Assembly: GCA_963082975.1 (NCBI GenBank)
Contig: OY720345.1
Coordinates: forward strand, 26,172,611 to 26,236,610
DNA: 64,000 nucleotides
Source of the DNA: Labia minor
Lineage: Eukaryota > Arthropoda > Insecta > Dermaptera > Spongiphoridae
Reading direction: 5' to 3'
Part shown: positions 47,955-60,802 of the stretch, piece after piece
How positions within the stretch are numbered: position 1 is the first letter of the stretch
Layout: every line of letters starts with the position of its first letter
Notes under the pieces: generated by a model
The model's database searches: none
Told to the model about the DNA's origin: nothing
What the model saw: only the letters and a program-made list of their open reading frames with translations
Position numbers and translations under genes: made by a program

Positions 47955-49199
47955 GATTTTTTTTATTATATGATGATATTAATAATAATAAAAATAAATA
48001 AAATAAATTAAAGGACTTACGAAGGGACCTCCCTTGATATTGTATAATTTTTTATTTTACTAAAACAGTAATTGGTTTTAAATGGTTTCTTTCTTTTTAT
48101 ATTTTAATTAGTTTTTATTTGTGTATATTTCTATAGCTACAATTTTTTTATCAAAATATGCATTTAAAATTAAATTTTATACTCGTTTGTGTTTCAAAAT
48201 AGAATTTTAAATAGTCAGTTCTTGAGTGAATAAATTCAAAATAAGATATTAAATAAAAATTTTATATTTACAAAAGAATATTTTTAATATTTTAAAATTT
48301 TGTGGCTCCTTCTATACCGGGACTCTTAGGCACGTGCCTAGTGAGACTAGTGGGTAATCCGGGTAATCCGCCCGAGTTTTACACATTGTAAATGTCGAAA
48401 TTTCATCCAAAAAAAAAAAAAAAAAATCAGAGATACTTTATCAATGGTAGTGCTAGCATTTTTATATTTTAAGCACAATTCTAACATTAATAAATTATTA
48501 CAAAAATATAAAAATGATTTAAACAAATAATTTATTGAACCTTGTAAGCAATTCGTGCATGAGTATAACTAATCCTAAAGAAAAAAACCTTAAAAAATAT
48601 AATAAAATAATTTGTTAAGAAACATGTCCTTGAATATTCAGTCATATATAGCTTTGACGGTCAAACTAATGGAGGTCAAATGGGATCGATCGTAGATTAT
48701 TTATAAAACTCTTCTGACCTACCATTCAGGTGTAAATATACACTTGTTCCTATTAACTAACATCTTAAGAAATTAATTATTAAAAATTATCAAATCATTT
48801 TATCTTTTACATTTTTAAGTATTATATTAATTTAAAAAACAAATTCTTTCCGAAGTTTTATTAAATCTCTATACTAATAATCAAAATTCGACCATTAAAG
48901 TGATCTTTAGAAGGTATTTAAAAAACAAACTTAGATTTAATCCCAAATACATATATTAAATAGATAATATATAATATGTATAATAGTATATAAAAATATA
49001 ATATATAGAAGATAATATAGAAATAAAATATATTATATAAATATATCTATATACTTAATATAATATATTTTGGTTTAAATCTAAGGGAAAAGTTTTGTTT
49101 TTTGAATACGTTCTAAAAAGATCACTTTATTTTATAGAATTCTTTCAATTTCAAAATAATTAGAAATAATTGTTTAATTTGAATTAATATTATATATAA
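47955..49199. other. Non-coding; perfect TAGGCACGTGCCTA palindrome
   Basis: AT-rich apart from 48,300-48,385, where CCGGGACTCTTAGGCACGTG includes a 14-bp palindrome and a repeated GGGTAATCC. An A-run follows at about 48,410. No gene. Confidence 0.4.
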
Positions 49200-49445
49200 G
49201 GTAAACCCTAGGAAAATTCGGGTTTTTCTTAAACGATTAGAAATAAATGTGGTGAAATTTCTCTTGTGTTGATCTTCAAGATGGCGGACAAAAAATCCTC
49301 CTTACACATCGGTTCATTTATAACTAAGGCAGACATGCTTCATCTGGTTCCGTTGATGGTTACTATTGTTCCCCAATGTCTTTCTCATGCCAAAAGGTCT
49401 AGTTTTCGAGATATAGAAAACACGTCATATCCCTAACCTCGTCGT
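49200..49445 (+). mobile_element. R7 MITE-like element, copy b
   Basis: Shorter relative of 9045-9836, with AAGGTAAACCCTAGG start, GTTGATCTTCAAGATGGCGG, and AGATATAGAAAACACGTCAT end. Confidence 0.55.
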
Positions 49446-49459
49446 TTATTTAAAAAATA

Positions 49460-50015
49460 CGAGGTCTGTTCAAAAGAAAAGGTGAATTTTGAATTTTTCC
49501 GGGCTGTTTTCATTGAATTATCCATTTTTTTTGTTATGTTGGTGCACATATGTTTCTCATTGTTGACATTATCAGCCATTTTCGATTAGTAGTTTGTTTT
49601 TGACAACTAAAAAAGTTAGTCACGTTTTGCGTGTTCATCGATTTTTTACTTAAAAAAAATAAGGAATACTACAAGAAAGTTATGTAACGTTTGTATGAAG
49701 CAATACGGCTAAAGCGATCGGAATTGTGAAAAAACAAATCATGGATCCTACATCACGATAATGCACCATCATTGCTTGTTAGTGATTTTTTAGCCAAAAA
49801 CAACACCGTAATCATGCCTCAACTACCGTATACACCAGATTTGGTTCCATGCAACTTTTTCCTATTCCCAAAACTGAAGAGACCAATGAAAGGAAAACGT
49901 TTGAGATAAGCAAAAAATCGAATGACACACAAAAACGTGACTAACTTTTTCAGTTGTCAAAAACAAACTTCTAATTGAAAATGACTTAAAAAATTTCCCG
50001 CACTTATCGTTCATT
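49460..50015 (+). pseudogene. Rearranged mariner (GVQW3-like) relic
   Basis: Left inverted repeat TACGAGGTCTGTTCAAAAGA then AAAGGTG matches the end of the relic at 7304. Plus-strand remnants: EYYKKVM, EAIRLKRSEL, SWILHHDNAPS, DFLAKNNTVIMPQLPYTPDL, KLKRPMKGKR. After KGKR the sequence turns back: 49,915-50,005 is an inverted copy of the 5' leader (49,575-49,650). So the element has lost its N-terminal domain and its 3' end was replaced by an inverted 5' end. Confidence 0.7.
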
Positions 50016-51227
50016 TTATAATATTATTTATAAGAAAAAAACTATTATTATCTAATATATGTACTTAAATGATATCAATTTTTTTTATATTATTTCTTTT
50101 AAAATTTATTATTTATCATTTGCTCTTTTTTAAACTACATAGTGATTCTCTTTCGCATATAGTTTATCGTTATTCATAACATTTGAGGTTTATAAAAGGA
50201 AGAAAGCTGCAAGATCCGTTTATATCTTTCATTAATAAAACCTGGTTGATCACCACGTAAAACCAATCAATTGACCTCAATTATAAGTTGTTTCAAAGAA
50301 CACCCCCTTCGATATTCAATCCTTTATAATAACATCTTTAAAATATCTATTATTAGATGAGTATATACACGTCGCTAATCTCAAATAGAAATCCTTTCTT
50401 CATTTTTATTTTCGTATGTTTATATTTTGTGTTTCTGTTCCATCGTAAAGAGTTGATTTAAATGAACTATGCATGCTATTTTCATCATATATTTTTGTTG
50501 AACTTTTGAGTTCTATACTTCTATTCCTTTCTTTTTCTATTTCAATTAGGTTGAATATGACAGTTAATCGGTCTGATACAAATTAACACGGTTCTTCCCA
50601 GCTCTGAGCAACTCTTATTTTATAAATATTTTTTAAAATAATTTTACTGCAATACTTTTTATTTGGGCAGAAGTAAACTTCAAAAGTAATTTTAAATGAT
50701 TATTTCTTTTTCTATCAAAATTTAATATATTTTTGTTTTTTATTTATTTTTTTCTAATTCTTTTTGAGAGGGTTACCAGTAATAATTAAAACAAAAATGT
50801 TGACTGGAAATAATAATTTATAAATTTTACTTTTTATTTGTTCACAAAATATATGAATAAAATAAAATTATTATAAATAAAATAATATGCAGAAATCAAT
50901 AACTATTATTCAATTTAATAATTGTTCAACGTGATTGAAAATTTGTTTTCATTTTAAACTAAGCTGTTTGAATTATTTATTAAATGATCATCCCAATACA
51001 TTATTTATAAGAGATTCATTCATTCCTGAAACATTTATTGAAACCTCAGTTAATTTAACCGAATGTACTTTTTAACAAATTCTATTCTGAGTCTTGTTTT
51101 CTTTAACTGCATATTCAATTTATCCGAGTTGACCATGAAATAATATCTTAGTTAATAAAATATAATATAAAATATGAATTAAAAGTGTTGGATTATTAAA
51201 TGACCTATAAATACATAAAAAAAATCT
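50016..51227. other. Non-coding
   Basis: AT-rich. TATAAAAGG at about 50,191 resembles a TATA box but no coding start follows. Nothing else recognised. Confidence 0.4.
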
Positions 51228-51645
51228 GTAGTGCCTCCACTCGACAATCTCGCAAATTTGAATTGGATTAATTAACATATATTATATTTACTCGTAAATT
51301 AAATGTAATTAATTATTAATTAATTGAAAATCAAATTTGCAGTATAGTCTTGTTATTCAATTAAATGTAATTAATTAACATATATTAAATTTAAATTTAA
51401 AACCTTTATCTTCATTTTTAAGTCAAAATTTAAAAATTTAAAAAATTAATTTGCGTGTTTGGCTCTTTGTTGATGACACCAGGTCACGTGCTGACGTGTG
51501 ATTGGCTGTCAACGTGTTAAAAAATTTAAAAATTAATTCCGGTACTTTCAGCGATTCAATCAAGTTGAAATTCTATATATAGCAGTTTTATACAATTTTT
51601 AATCAAAAACTAACAAACATATATCTTTATTTTTACGGTCAGTCT
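51228..51645 (-). mobile_element. R3 element, partial copy e (inverted)
   Basis: Reverse complement of the 3' two-thirds of R3, from GTGCCTCCACTCGACAATCT through GGTACTTTCAGCGATTCAAT to TTTTTACGGTCAGT. The 5' third is absent. Confidence 0.65.
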
Positions 51646-52221
51646 GGTAAGTTAGTAAAAAAAAAAAATATAAAAAATGAATAAATAAATAAATCACAAT
51701 CATGTTTGTTTTATAGAATAAATGTGAAATGAATATAAAAATAGAATGTTTTAAAAATAGTATCACATTAGTACTTATTAAGTTATATGTGTTTATAATT
51801 AATGTATACATGGCTCAATCATTTATTTATTAAAACTGAATGTAAAGCAAAAGATCCCTTATCCATATATGCAAATATATAATATAAACAGTTGTATTTT
51901 TTTTAATACTATTCTTCGAAAACGAATATTAATGTTAAAAAAAATCAATTTTAAAGTGTAATAGAATGTATTAAGGGTTAAATATACCCAACAAGGGTAA
52001 TAATAGAAAACAAACTCTTAGGTATATATACTATATTATCTACATTCAGGGATATTAAGCATTAAAACTTTCTCCAATACTATTTGTAAATTAATTTGTT
52101 AAATTGTTTGTAAGGTTTTTTTTTTCTTTCTTTCAAGGTGTGAAGGTTGTTGTTGTTGTTGTTTTTTCACACCTAGATTTATGGATAATCCATGGATAGT
52201 TGAAAAGGATTTCTTGCATAA
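51646..52221. other. Non-coding, with (GTT)n
   Basis: AT-rich; a short GTT tandem at about 52,147-52,162 precedes the GC-rich island. No gene. Confidence 0.4.
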
Positions 52222-52503
52222 TTGAATCCTGGGTGGGGTATTTCTTCAGGAGCTCGGTTTGTTTTGGCGAGGTGGCTTGACCTGGGGGTCGAGTCTTGAG
52301 GTCCAGGGGTGCGCAGGGAGGGAAGCATGGCCTGCACGAATGGGGGGGCTCAGTCAGTGGCTGCCTGGCTCCGTGGCTCAGTGGCTCATTGGCCGGGCTG
52401 CGCGATCGCAACCCCCAAGCCTCGGTGCCCCCCTTCGCTGTTCACTCGCTTCTCAGCTGCATTATCGAGTTCACCAGTCGACACTGAAAACACCCTCGCG
52501 TAT
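52222..52503. other. Isolated GC-rich island
   Basis: About 280 bases of mostly G/C sequence in DNA that is otherwise strongly A/T. Contains GGTGGCTTGACCTGGGGGTC, a repeated GTGGCTCAGTGGCTCATTGG and CTGCGCGATCGCAACCCCC. Three overlapping frames stay open simply because the DNA is GC-rich; none has a recognised domain. It could be a promoter/5'-UTR CpG island, a foreign insertion or an assembly artefact. Confidence 0.45.
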
Positions 52504-53027
52504 GTATTCAGCATGGAAAATTCATTTTTTTCTTGCTTTATACACGCCTACCTGCCTGTCTACCTATTCAATTTCATCAAAAAATATAAATCAAATTATC
52601 ACTCTTTTACAAAAGCAAGATTAAAAACAAATAAAAATTATTTCTTCTTATTATTATAATTAATTTAATCATTTTCATTAAAACAATAAATATAGAAATA
52701 TAGGTATATATTATTTTCATCATTATTCAAACATAATATTCTAAAAATAAATAAAAAAAAAATTTAATCCATGTTTTTATAATTATTATTTACTTCTGAC
52801 TCAATTCAACCTTTCAACTGTATTGTAAATTGTTGATTCTTACTAGAAAACTTGTAAATCATAATATAACATAACAAGTACTAATCCTAATATCGTTTGA
52901 AATTTTAATAGTTTTCTTAATGAATTCCAAAGTTTGATATATATTATAATAAAATACATTTCTTTTAATTTTGTTTATTTTATCGAATAGGAGTTTATTT
53001 TTGGAGTATTTTTTTTAAACTTTATTA

Positions 53028-53065
<38 letters not shown>

Positions 53066-53401
53066 TATATAATTTTTTTAATTATAATGATATATGAACA
53101 GCCTATTTTAATTAATACTTTAAAAAAGATATTTATTATAAGAAGACAGAAAAGGGCGTAATATTAAAAATTTACTCTTTAATTATGGTATTATTTTTAA
53201 ATATCTTATATATAATTTGTTTAAAGTTATTGCAGGTGAACATAATGAAAAAAAAAACAAATCATAATGAATAATAATATGCATTAGAAAGTAATAAAAT
53301 AACAATTCTTATCAAAATGTTCACTTTATTAATTAGACTGTTTAAAAAGAAAAAAAAAAATAATCCGCATAATCTTTCTCCCTCTCATACTCTTTATATA
53401 C

Positions 53402-53433
<32 letters not shown>

Positions 53434-55910
53434 ATATATATGTTGTAATTAGATTTAAAACTTTATCTATATATATATATAAGGTTGGTGTTTTTTTTTA
53501 ATTTAGATATACCTAGAGATTTATCATACGATCATGTAAAGTCCAATTGATTCAATTTATTATTAGGATTAAAAATAAATAGTAATATTTAAACTTTTCT
53601 TGATTTAATAATAATAATAATAATATTAATTTATTGAAATATATTTTTTGTTTTAATTTTTATGAAATTTTCAGCTAAATTCTCATTTACATAAATTTTT
53701 CTTACCCCTTTACACCAAATAATATTATTTTATAATAAAATATATTTAATTATGTTTTCCAAATGGTAATGCATGTTGGTAGTACTAGATTTGAGTGAAT
53801 ATATAACATTGAATTAAGAAATATCTGAAAAATAACTTTTAAATAAATAAAATTTTTTCCTGAACTTTTAAAAAAAATTTAAGGATAATACTATTCAAAG
53901 TGAATTATAAGAATAGAAGGGGTTATACAGACCAAAGCCGTGGGTAAATAATATAATAGAGATTTGAAGGAATATAGTTAGTTCTTGCGGCCAAGAACTT
54001 TGATTATATTTAATATATATAATACAAAATACTTGTATATAAATTGTTTAAAAAATATTTTGATGCTCTTAAATAAACATGTGTAATAAACTATTATTAT
54101 ATTCTTGGCAAATATTTTAATTATAATATAATAGATATGACAATAATAAGGTAACGTTTAAATAAATAATATTATATAAATATATTATAAATAATATGAT
54201 AATACATTCCATTTAATCTAAACTAAATTTTTATCTCTTTGTTTGATTAATTAATTGATTAATTAATTCCTTTCTGAATTATACCTAAATTTTTCATCAA
54301 TAATTTAAAGGTATAAGTCGCTGTCGGGTATAAATATTATTTTCTCCATTTTGAAAATTTCTTCAAAATATACTTTATTTATTTTTAATATCTGAAAAGT
54401 TGATAAAATTTATAAGATGGATTTAAAATTGCAGATTTAATATTAGTTAGAATTCCTTTGCGAAAATATATTTTACATAAAAGTAATATATATATATAAA
54501 ATTAATACATTCATTAATAAAATAATAAAATTAATAATTCTATCATAAATTTCAAGAAAGCGAGGAATTTATTAAACTCTTTTATTATGCAAATATACTT
54601 AAAGAGAAAGGGAGTGAGGAAGAAGCTTTAATTAATAATTATTGTCATTCATAATTCTATATATGTATATATTCAAATATTTATAAACTCAAATTTAATT
54701 TGCTCTGTAGATTCTATTATATAAATAAATTCTTTTTAATCATAATGGAGAAAATTTACATAAAGAATACGAGTAATAAATAATTAAGACAACTAGATTG
54801 TACTTTCATCAAGTTAAATAAATCTTGGAATCTTGTGCAGATTTTATGGATTTGAGAAAAATTTTGAGAATTTTTTTTAATTTTTTTTTAAATATATTAA
54901 CCTTAGTATGATTTTAAAAATAATTTTTAATTTATCTAAATTTAAAAATCAATTTCACATAAATTTTTTTCTTAATTTCATCTTTTAGATTTGTTTATTT
55001 ATATATTATTTTATTTTTAAAAAATTATATCTCTCAAAAAATTTGGTGATTGAAAAGATTAATGATTTATTCACTTTTAATTAAACTTTGAACTTCTCCT
55101 CCCCTCATATAAAATAATTTGAATTACTACGCCCGTAAATTCTTATTTCTGATTTAATTATCTTATCTAAACTCCAAACTTTTAGAATAAATAAATAAAT
55201 ATTAATTGTGCGAACAAAATCTTATCACTTTATAAAAATCCCTCAAATAAAAAAAGATTACAAAATTGTTATTATCTTAAATAAAATGCATATCATTCAA
55301 ATAAACCGGAAATTAATTATCTCCATTACAAAAAAAGTAATTAACTAAAATATGAATAATAATTTTGGAGTTATAAAATAACGAAACTATTTCACCGCTT
55401 ACTCCTTTTAAAAGATCAATAGACATTCCTAAACCATGAATCACACGAGAATTTTTAAACAAATTTTAATTAAACTTAAAAATGTAACATAAAAATAGTA
55501 AAGATAGAAACACAAATTCTTAATCTAATAAATCTCCATTTTGATAAATATATAAGAGGATTTTTAATCTTAAGCGATTTTTACCTGAACAAGATAGGAT
55601 GCCCCTTCGTTTTTGAATAGAATTCATCCAACAGATGGTTCTGACGAAGTGGTTTTACTAAAAGACCCTTCTCGTTAACAAGAAATCACGGGAAATATTA
55701 AAAAAAAAAACATAAAAGTGAAAGGTTAGGATAGATATAACCCATACTGAAAAAAACCATTGGATCTCTTAGTATTCTAAAGAATATAGTGAAAACCATC
55801 GCATCACATGTGATTTAATAAATACAATTTTACTTCATTAAGGTGCAAAGTCAACCCCCCTCGGATCTTTAAGGGATTGGTTCATTTCATATCTTTTCAA
55901 TATTTAAAAA
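52504..55910. other. Long AT-rich non-coding stretch
   Basis: Contains (AT)n tracts at about 53,031-53,062 and 53,400-53,440, and a weak LINE-like piece near 53,930-54,005 (CCAAAGCCGTGGG, GGCCAAGAACTTT). No gene supported. Confidence 0.4.
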
Positions 55911-56270
55911 GCCAGGCACAGAGAACCCTCCGACGATTTGAAATAAATTAATTTCCAAACAACATTATATATACATATATATAAAGTATAAAAAAAAATA
56001 TTCTTATAACTCTTGAATTAAAATGACTAAATTATTTTATCTAATTACTCAACCATTAATTACTACTATATTTTAAGTGAAATATTTTCCGACAATGAAT
56101 ATAAAATTAATACTTTGTAAGTAGTTTACTGGACACACAACGGACAAACGGACAAACCTAATGCTAAAAATACTTTTTTATGTTAACAAAACATTCGTGG
56201 AGATATGTAAAAATCTCCACATGTGAAATTTGGTGTGAAAACAATACCTTCCGTTCCTATCGTCGGTGGA
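55911..56270 (+). mobile_element. R1 element, degraded copy e
   Basis: Start GCCAGGCACAGAGAACC then CCGACGATTTGAAATAAATT; end CCTATCGTCGGTGGA. Matches the copy-c subfamily and lacks the central GTTTCCGG part. Confidence 0.6.
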
Positions 56271-58005
56271 GAAAAATGGTGGAGAAAAAGAAAAAGGAAT
56301 TATCACTCTGTAATTGATTAGCAATCTTTTATTATGAATTATTGATATATTAAGTCCACTTAACAAAATGAAAATAAATAAAAAATAAAAAAAAAAACTA
56401 AATGAAATGACTTTTATAATATAAAACTAAAAGAAAAAAATTAACATGTCAAATATGAAATATCTATCTTAAATAAATACATTATAGTTATGTTATAATT
56501 TTTCTCTGAATTAATAATAAACTTATTTGTCCTTTTTTAAGGAGCTATTATTAAATGACAGAATAATATTGGCAGTAAAGCTAAAGCTAAACAAATTCAT
56601 TATCGCCTTAAAATTAATTAAAAGTCAACCGGCCAGATCATCCAATACTGTCCTTAAACACAATATAATCTCTTATATTTAACCCTTCATTCCCTATTTA
56701 AGGTTAGCTATAAAAATTAATTAATCATTCTTTCATTTTATATTAACCAGCTTATATATATATATATAAATTAAGACGGATATACTGATTAGTAAAATAT
56801 TGATTAAAATTTCATTCCAAACAACAAAAAAGTATTCTCATCAAGTTATGGATAATAATTAAAATAAATATTCCTTTTAGACTTTTCTCCCAAAAGGTTT
56901 TTTTTACAAAAGATCATGTTATATGGATTGTATTCATTGCACTCTTTCATCATTAATCAATCTAAAGCCTTTTGAAAAACAAAACATAGTGAATGAGAGC
57001 CAATACAACAAAATTTGCCTCTCCACGAGGATTTTTTTTAACAGCCGCAATAGGACAATATAAAAATCAATAAAAGAAAAAAAATAACATTAAACCACTC
57101 TATTCATTGAAATTTAAAAGAGGGATGACATTAAATGTATCATATATTGACAGATAAGCTTTTCCTTTCTTTTATCCATATTTTTTGTAAAGAAAAAATA
57201 AAATCATAAAAAATTTCAATAATTTATAAGTTTTGGTCTATTTTCGCCCGAATTAATAAAAAAAATATTTTCTTAGACTTTCCACTCAATTTTTCTAAAC
57301 ATTCAAAAATAATCTCTTTATCCTTTTCGGATTTGTAGAGGGGGGGACAGCATAAATTGAATTGAAAATATAATATATTCGTTTAAATTTTGTAAAATAT
57401 TTATTTTTTTTATATTAATTTTTTTATTAAATTAAAAGAAATATATACATTATATATATTTTCTCCTCCGTCCTTTCTTTTCGATATTTCTTTGAACATT
57501 ATCTTTTTCTAAAAAGAAGTCGCGGTTGTATAAAGAGCAGGCGCCTATTTTAACCAAATCTTCTCAATTAAACATGAGCCTATCACCACAGCCACTGAAT
57601 CATCAACACTCCTCTCTTCCCAAGAGAACCACAATAGTTTAAAGGATTATATTATTACAAACGACTGAATGACGGGTTTACTTTTTATGGGGTTATTTAA
57701 TTTAAAGAATAATTTAAGTTCATTTATGTAAATATATGATTTATATTAGAATACTAGCCAATCAAGACCGTCTTTGGTTCTGCCTCCTGTACCCCCTGAG
57801 TGATAGTATTTTGTAGTAAATCATTACCCAATAATTAATTTTATCAATCAGTATATTAACTTCATTTTCTTTAGTATTTTTTAATTTGATGATTAAATTA
57901 ATTATATACTATTTTGAATATGTATGGCAAACTAACAAAAACCTTGCTTTACAACTTACTTCTTAGTATCTTTTATTATTTTTTCTTCTTTATAATTAAA
58001 ATTTA
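56271..58005. other. Non-coding; possible core promoter near 57.53 kb
   Basis: Mostly AT-rich without a gene. At 57,515-57,620 the sequence is more complex: CGCGGTTGTATAAAGAGCAG (TATA-like) followed about 50 bases on by an ATG opening MSLSPQPLNHQHSSLPKRTT and a stop. It may be a promoter and 5' leader; unproven. Confidence 0.3.
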
Positions 58006-58515
58006 GGTAATTGTTTACAAAATTTGGAAGCTTCAGGGATTTGGATGAAACTTTGCCAGTGGATTCCTTTTTTAATTCCAACGAAACTTTCTTTATCTAA
58101 TATTTCTCGGTCTCTTCTAAATTACGGGATAAAAATTATTCAAATTTGACAGATAAATTAGTTATGAATGAGCAGCCATTTAGTAATGTTTTATTGACTA
58201 ATTTACTAATTATTCACTTATTCACTAATTTTCGGTTGTCATAAGTTCGGTTTTGTTATAAGAAGATTATTTAATTAATTAATTTTTTATTTTCATATAT
58301 CCAAAACTTAAAAAAAGAAAATTAGTGAAGTCCTCTGTTGGCCAAATGTAGAATGTCAATGGATTTATATGCAAATTTTAATAATTTTTATCTCGAAAAC
58401 TATATGTGACCGAACCATTTGCTACTTTAATTGTCACTTGGAATTAAAAAAAAGAACTTCACCCAAATAAATTTCCTACATATCCGTGAAGCTTCCCTTT
58501 TTGTAAACAATTACC
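58006..58515. mobile_element. Long-hairpin (foldback) element FB3
   Basis: GGTAATTGTTTACAAAATTT at left and TTTTTGTAAACAATTACC at right, arms of about 200 bases. Flanked by an exact 8-bp duplication AAAATTTA. Interior is homologous to FB2 (TTTGCCAGTGGATTCC, CTATTTACTA..., TTCGGTT). 510 bp. Confidence 0.78.
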
Positions 58516-58893
58516 AAAATTTAATAAAAATGTTACCATTAAAATAAAATAAAATAAAACAATGAGAAAAGCTTAGTATTTTGGGTTAGGTAATGAGAAA
58601 ACGACCCAAAGGGCTCGTCGGTCACAACCGAAAGTAACATTTAGAGGCTCGAAATCATGAAATTTACCTATGTACCAAATTTGGTCGCAATCCGTGCAGC
58701 TGTAAGAAAAAACATAGCGAACAGACAAATTATATTATTTATGTTATATATTATTTTGTTTAGAAAATATTTTTTTTTTTAAATTTTTGTAAAAATCTTG
58801 AATTAGATTATTTTTTAAATTTATTTCAAAAATATTATTAATAACATCTTTACGAGTAACTTTAGAATTAAGCATGTATTAGAACCCTCTTTT
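58516..58893. other. Short spacer
   Basis: GC-richer fragment at 58,595-58,710 (AACGACCCAAAGGGCTCGTC) resembles the ends of other dispersed repeats; no class assigned. Confidence 0.35.
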
Positions 58894-59489
58894 TACTATC
58901 TCGTAAGAGATAGTATTGCGATCACGAAAATTTTCGATGTTGAGATTTTGATGTTTTTATACGTTTTGAAGGTTCCTGAATCATTTTCACTAAGGTTGAG
59001 AAAAATGTCTGTGTGTGTGTATGTGTGTATGTATGTAAACAAGATTACACAAAAACGGTTTGAGCTAGAATCATGAAATTTGGTACATGGGCATTATTCA
59101 AAATTCATAGTTTTCTATCAACTTTTGAGAAATGTAGCTCAACCGGAAGAGGGTCATTACTTACAACGTTTTGATTTTTTTTCCTCTAAAGTGACCGTAA
59201 AAATAAAGATATATGTTTGATAATTTTTCACATGATTAATAATTGTATAAAACTGCTATATATAGAATTTCAGCTTGATTGAATCGCTGAAAGTACCAGA
59301 ATTAATTTTTTAACACTGCAAATCTCACGCGCCAACACGTGCCATGGTGCCATCAATAAAAAACCAAACATGCGCTGGTTTAATATTTATTATTTATAAT
59401 TTATAATTAATTAAATTTAATTTAAATATAATATATTATGTTATTTAATCCAATTCAAATTGCGAGATAGTCGAGTGGAGACACTCCAG
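58894..59489 (+). mobile_element. R3 element, copy c
   Basis: Full-length: TACTATCTCGTAAGAGATAG start, CACGCGCCAACACGTGCCAT, and GAGATAGTCGAGTGGAGAC end. Carries a GTGT/GTAT tract where copy a has a shorter one. Confidence 0.75.
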
Positions 59490-59945
59490 CTAATTCATTA
59501 TTCTATACCTATATTTATTTATTTATTTTTTCTTTATTTCATTTGAGTAGAACCCTTATATAGTACTAAAATCTTGTATTACCTTGAAATTTCAAGGTGA
59601 ACAATTCCCTTTTTTTATTAACAACGATCAATGTAAAATTAGGGATGCTTGTGATAAGACTTAATGATAATGGATTTTCTTTTAACATTAATTTTTATTG
59701 ACTTTTTATTTTTAGCCTCTTGATTATCGTAATCAATTAAGAATCTTAAAGCAATCCCTTCTATTAGCTGATAGCAATCTGCTATTATAAAAACCAATAA
59801 TAATTTTATATCACTAAATAACCATCATTTCTATTTTCTCAAGATAAGTAAATAAACAAATAATAGCAATATCAATGATTTTAAATTGCATTGAAATATG
59901 AAATATTTGTAATTATTATTTATTTTATTCACATTTAAATTATAC

Positions 59946-60569
59946 CAGTGGTGTACCTAGAACTTTTGCTGCCCGGGGCGATCTCCAGTTTGCCGCCCTT
60001 TCTATTATAAGTCAATCAAATAGTGGTTTTTATAAATTAATACACATAAATAAATTATTAAGTTATTTAATCAATACTAATTAATACACAGAGTAAATTT
60101 TTTTACACATATTTGTATGCACTCGTAATCATAGATATTTATATAATATTTACTCTTCTAGCTTTCTTTTTAGAAAAATCGTGTATAATGCTCTCAAAAT
60201 TTATATTATTTGTAATTTCTTGTTCTATTGACAATATTGCAAGATTTTGTAGTCTTAATTGACTCATTGTAGAACGAAGATAATTTTGCCGAACAAAATC
60301 TTAAAGATGCGTTTACGAATTCAACGAATTTTAATGAATACAATAAAATAAAATTATTATCCTGTTCTTGGAATTAGAATTCAAAATTTACACTAAAATG
60401 CATTTATATGCACCGAGGAATAATATTCGAAATCATATAGTTGATCATAATTTATATAAATCAATTAGTAAACTTACAACTATAACTAAATATAAAAAAT
60501 GCCGCCCCAAGATAAGTGCCGCCCGGTGCGGGCCGCACCCACCGCCCCCCCCCCTTAGGTACGCCACTG
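59946..60569 (+). mobile_element. hAT-type MITE M2, complete
   Basis: Inverted ends CAGTGG(T/C)GTACCTA; flanked by exact 8-bp duplications AATTATAC (59,938-59,945 and 60,570-60,577). 624 bp. GC-rich at both ends (GCCCGGGGCGATCTCC; GCGGGCCGCACCCACCGCC), AT-rich inside, with no transposase. A truncated inverted relative is at 19,037. Confidence 0.86.
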
Positions 60570-60802
60570 AATTATACTATTTCATGAATTGGTTTTATTC
60601 AAGAGTTTTATCAATGAAGGATCGGTAAACATTCTAATCCATCAATGTAGCAATTCAATTTTTCTCAAAGTTGATTTATTATAAAAAATCAAACTTTTTA
60701 TTTTGTATTTATTTTTATTTAAGTAAATATATAAAATAAAAATAAACTTTAAAAATATCTAAATATTTTTTTTTTACTATAAATTTCAAGACTTGCTTTT
60801 TT

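Noticed and set aside
52259..52659. Several overlapping plus and minus ORFs
   Set aside because: All arise because the GC-rich island has few stop codons; they overlap in multiple frames and end just outside it.
53031..53062. Replication origin or regulatory AT tract
   Set aside because: Ordinary (AT)n microsatellite, of which there are several in the window.
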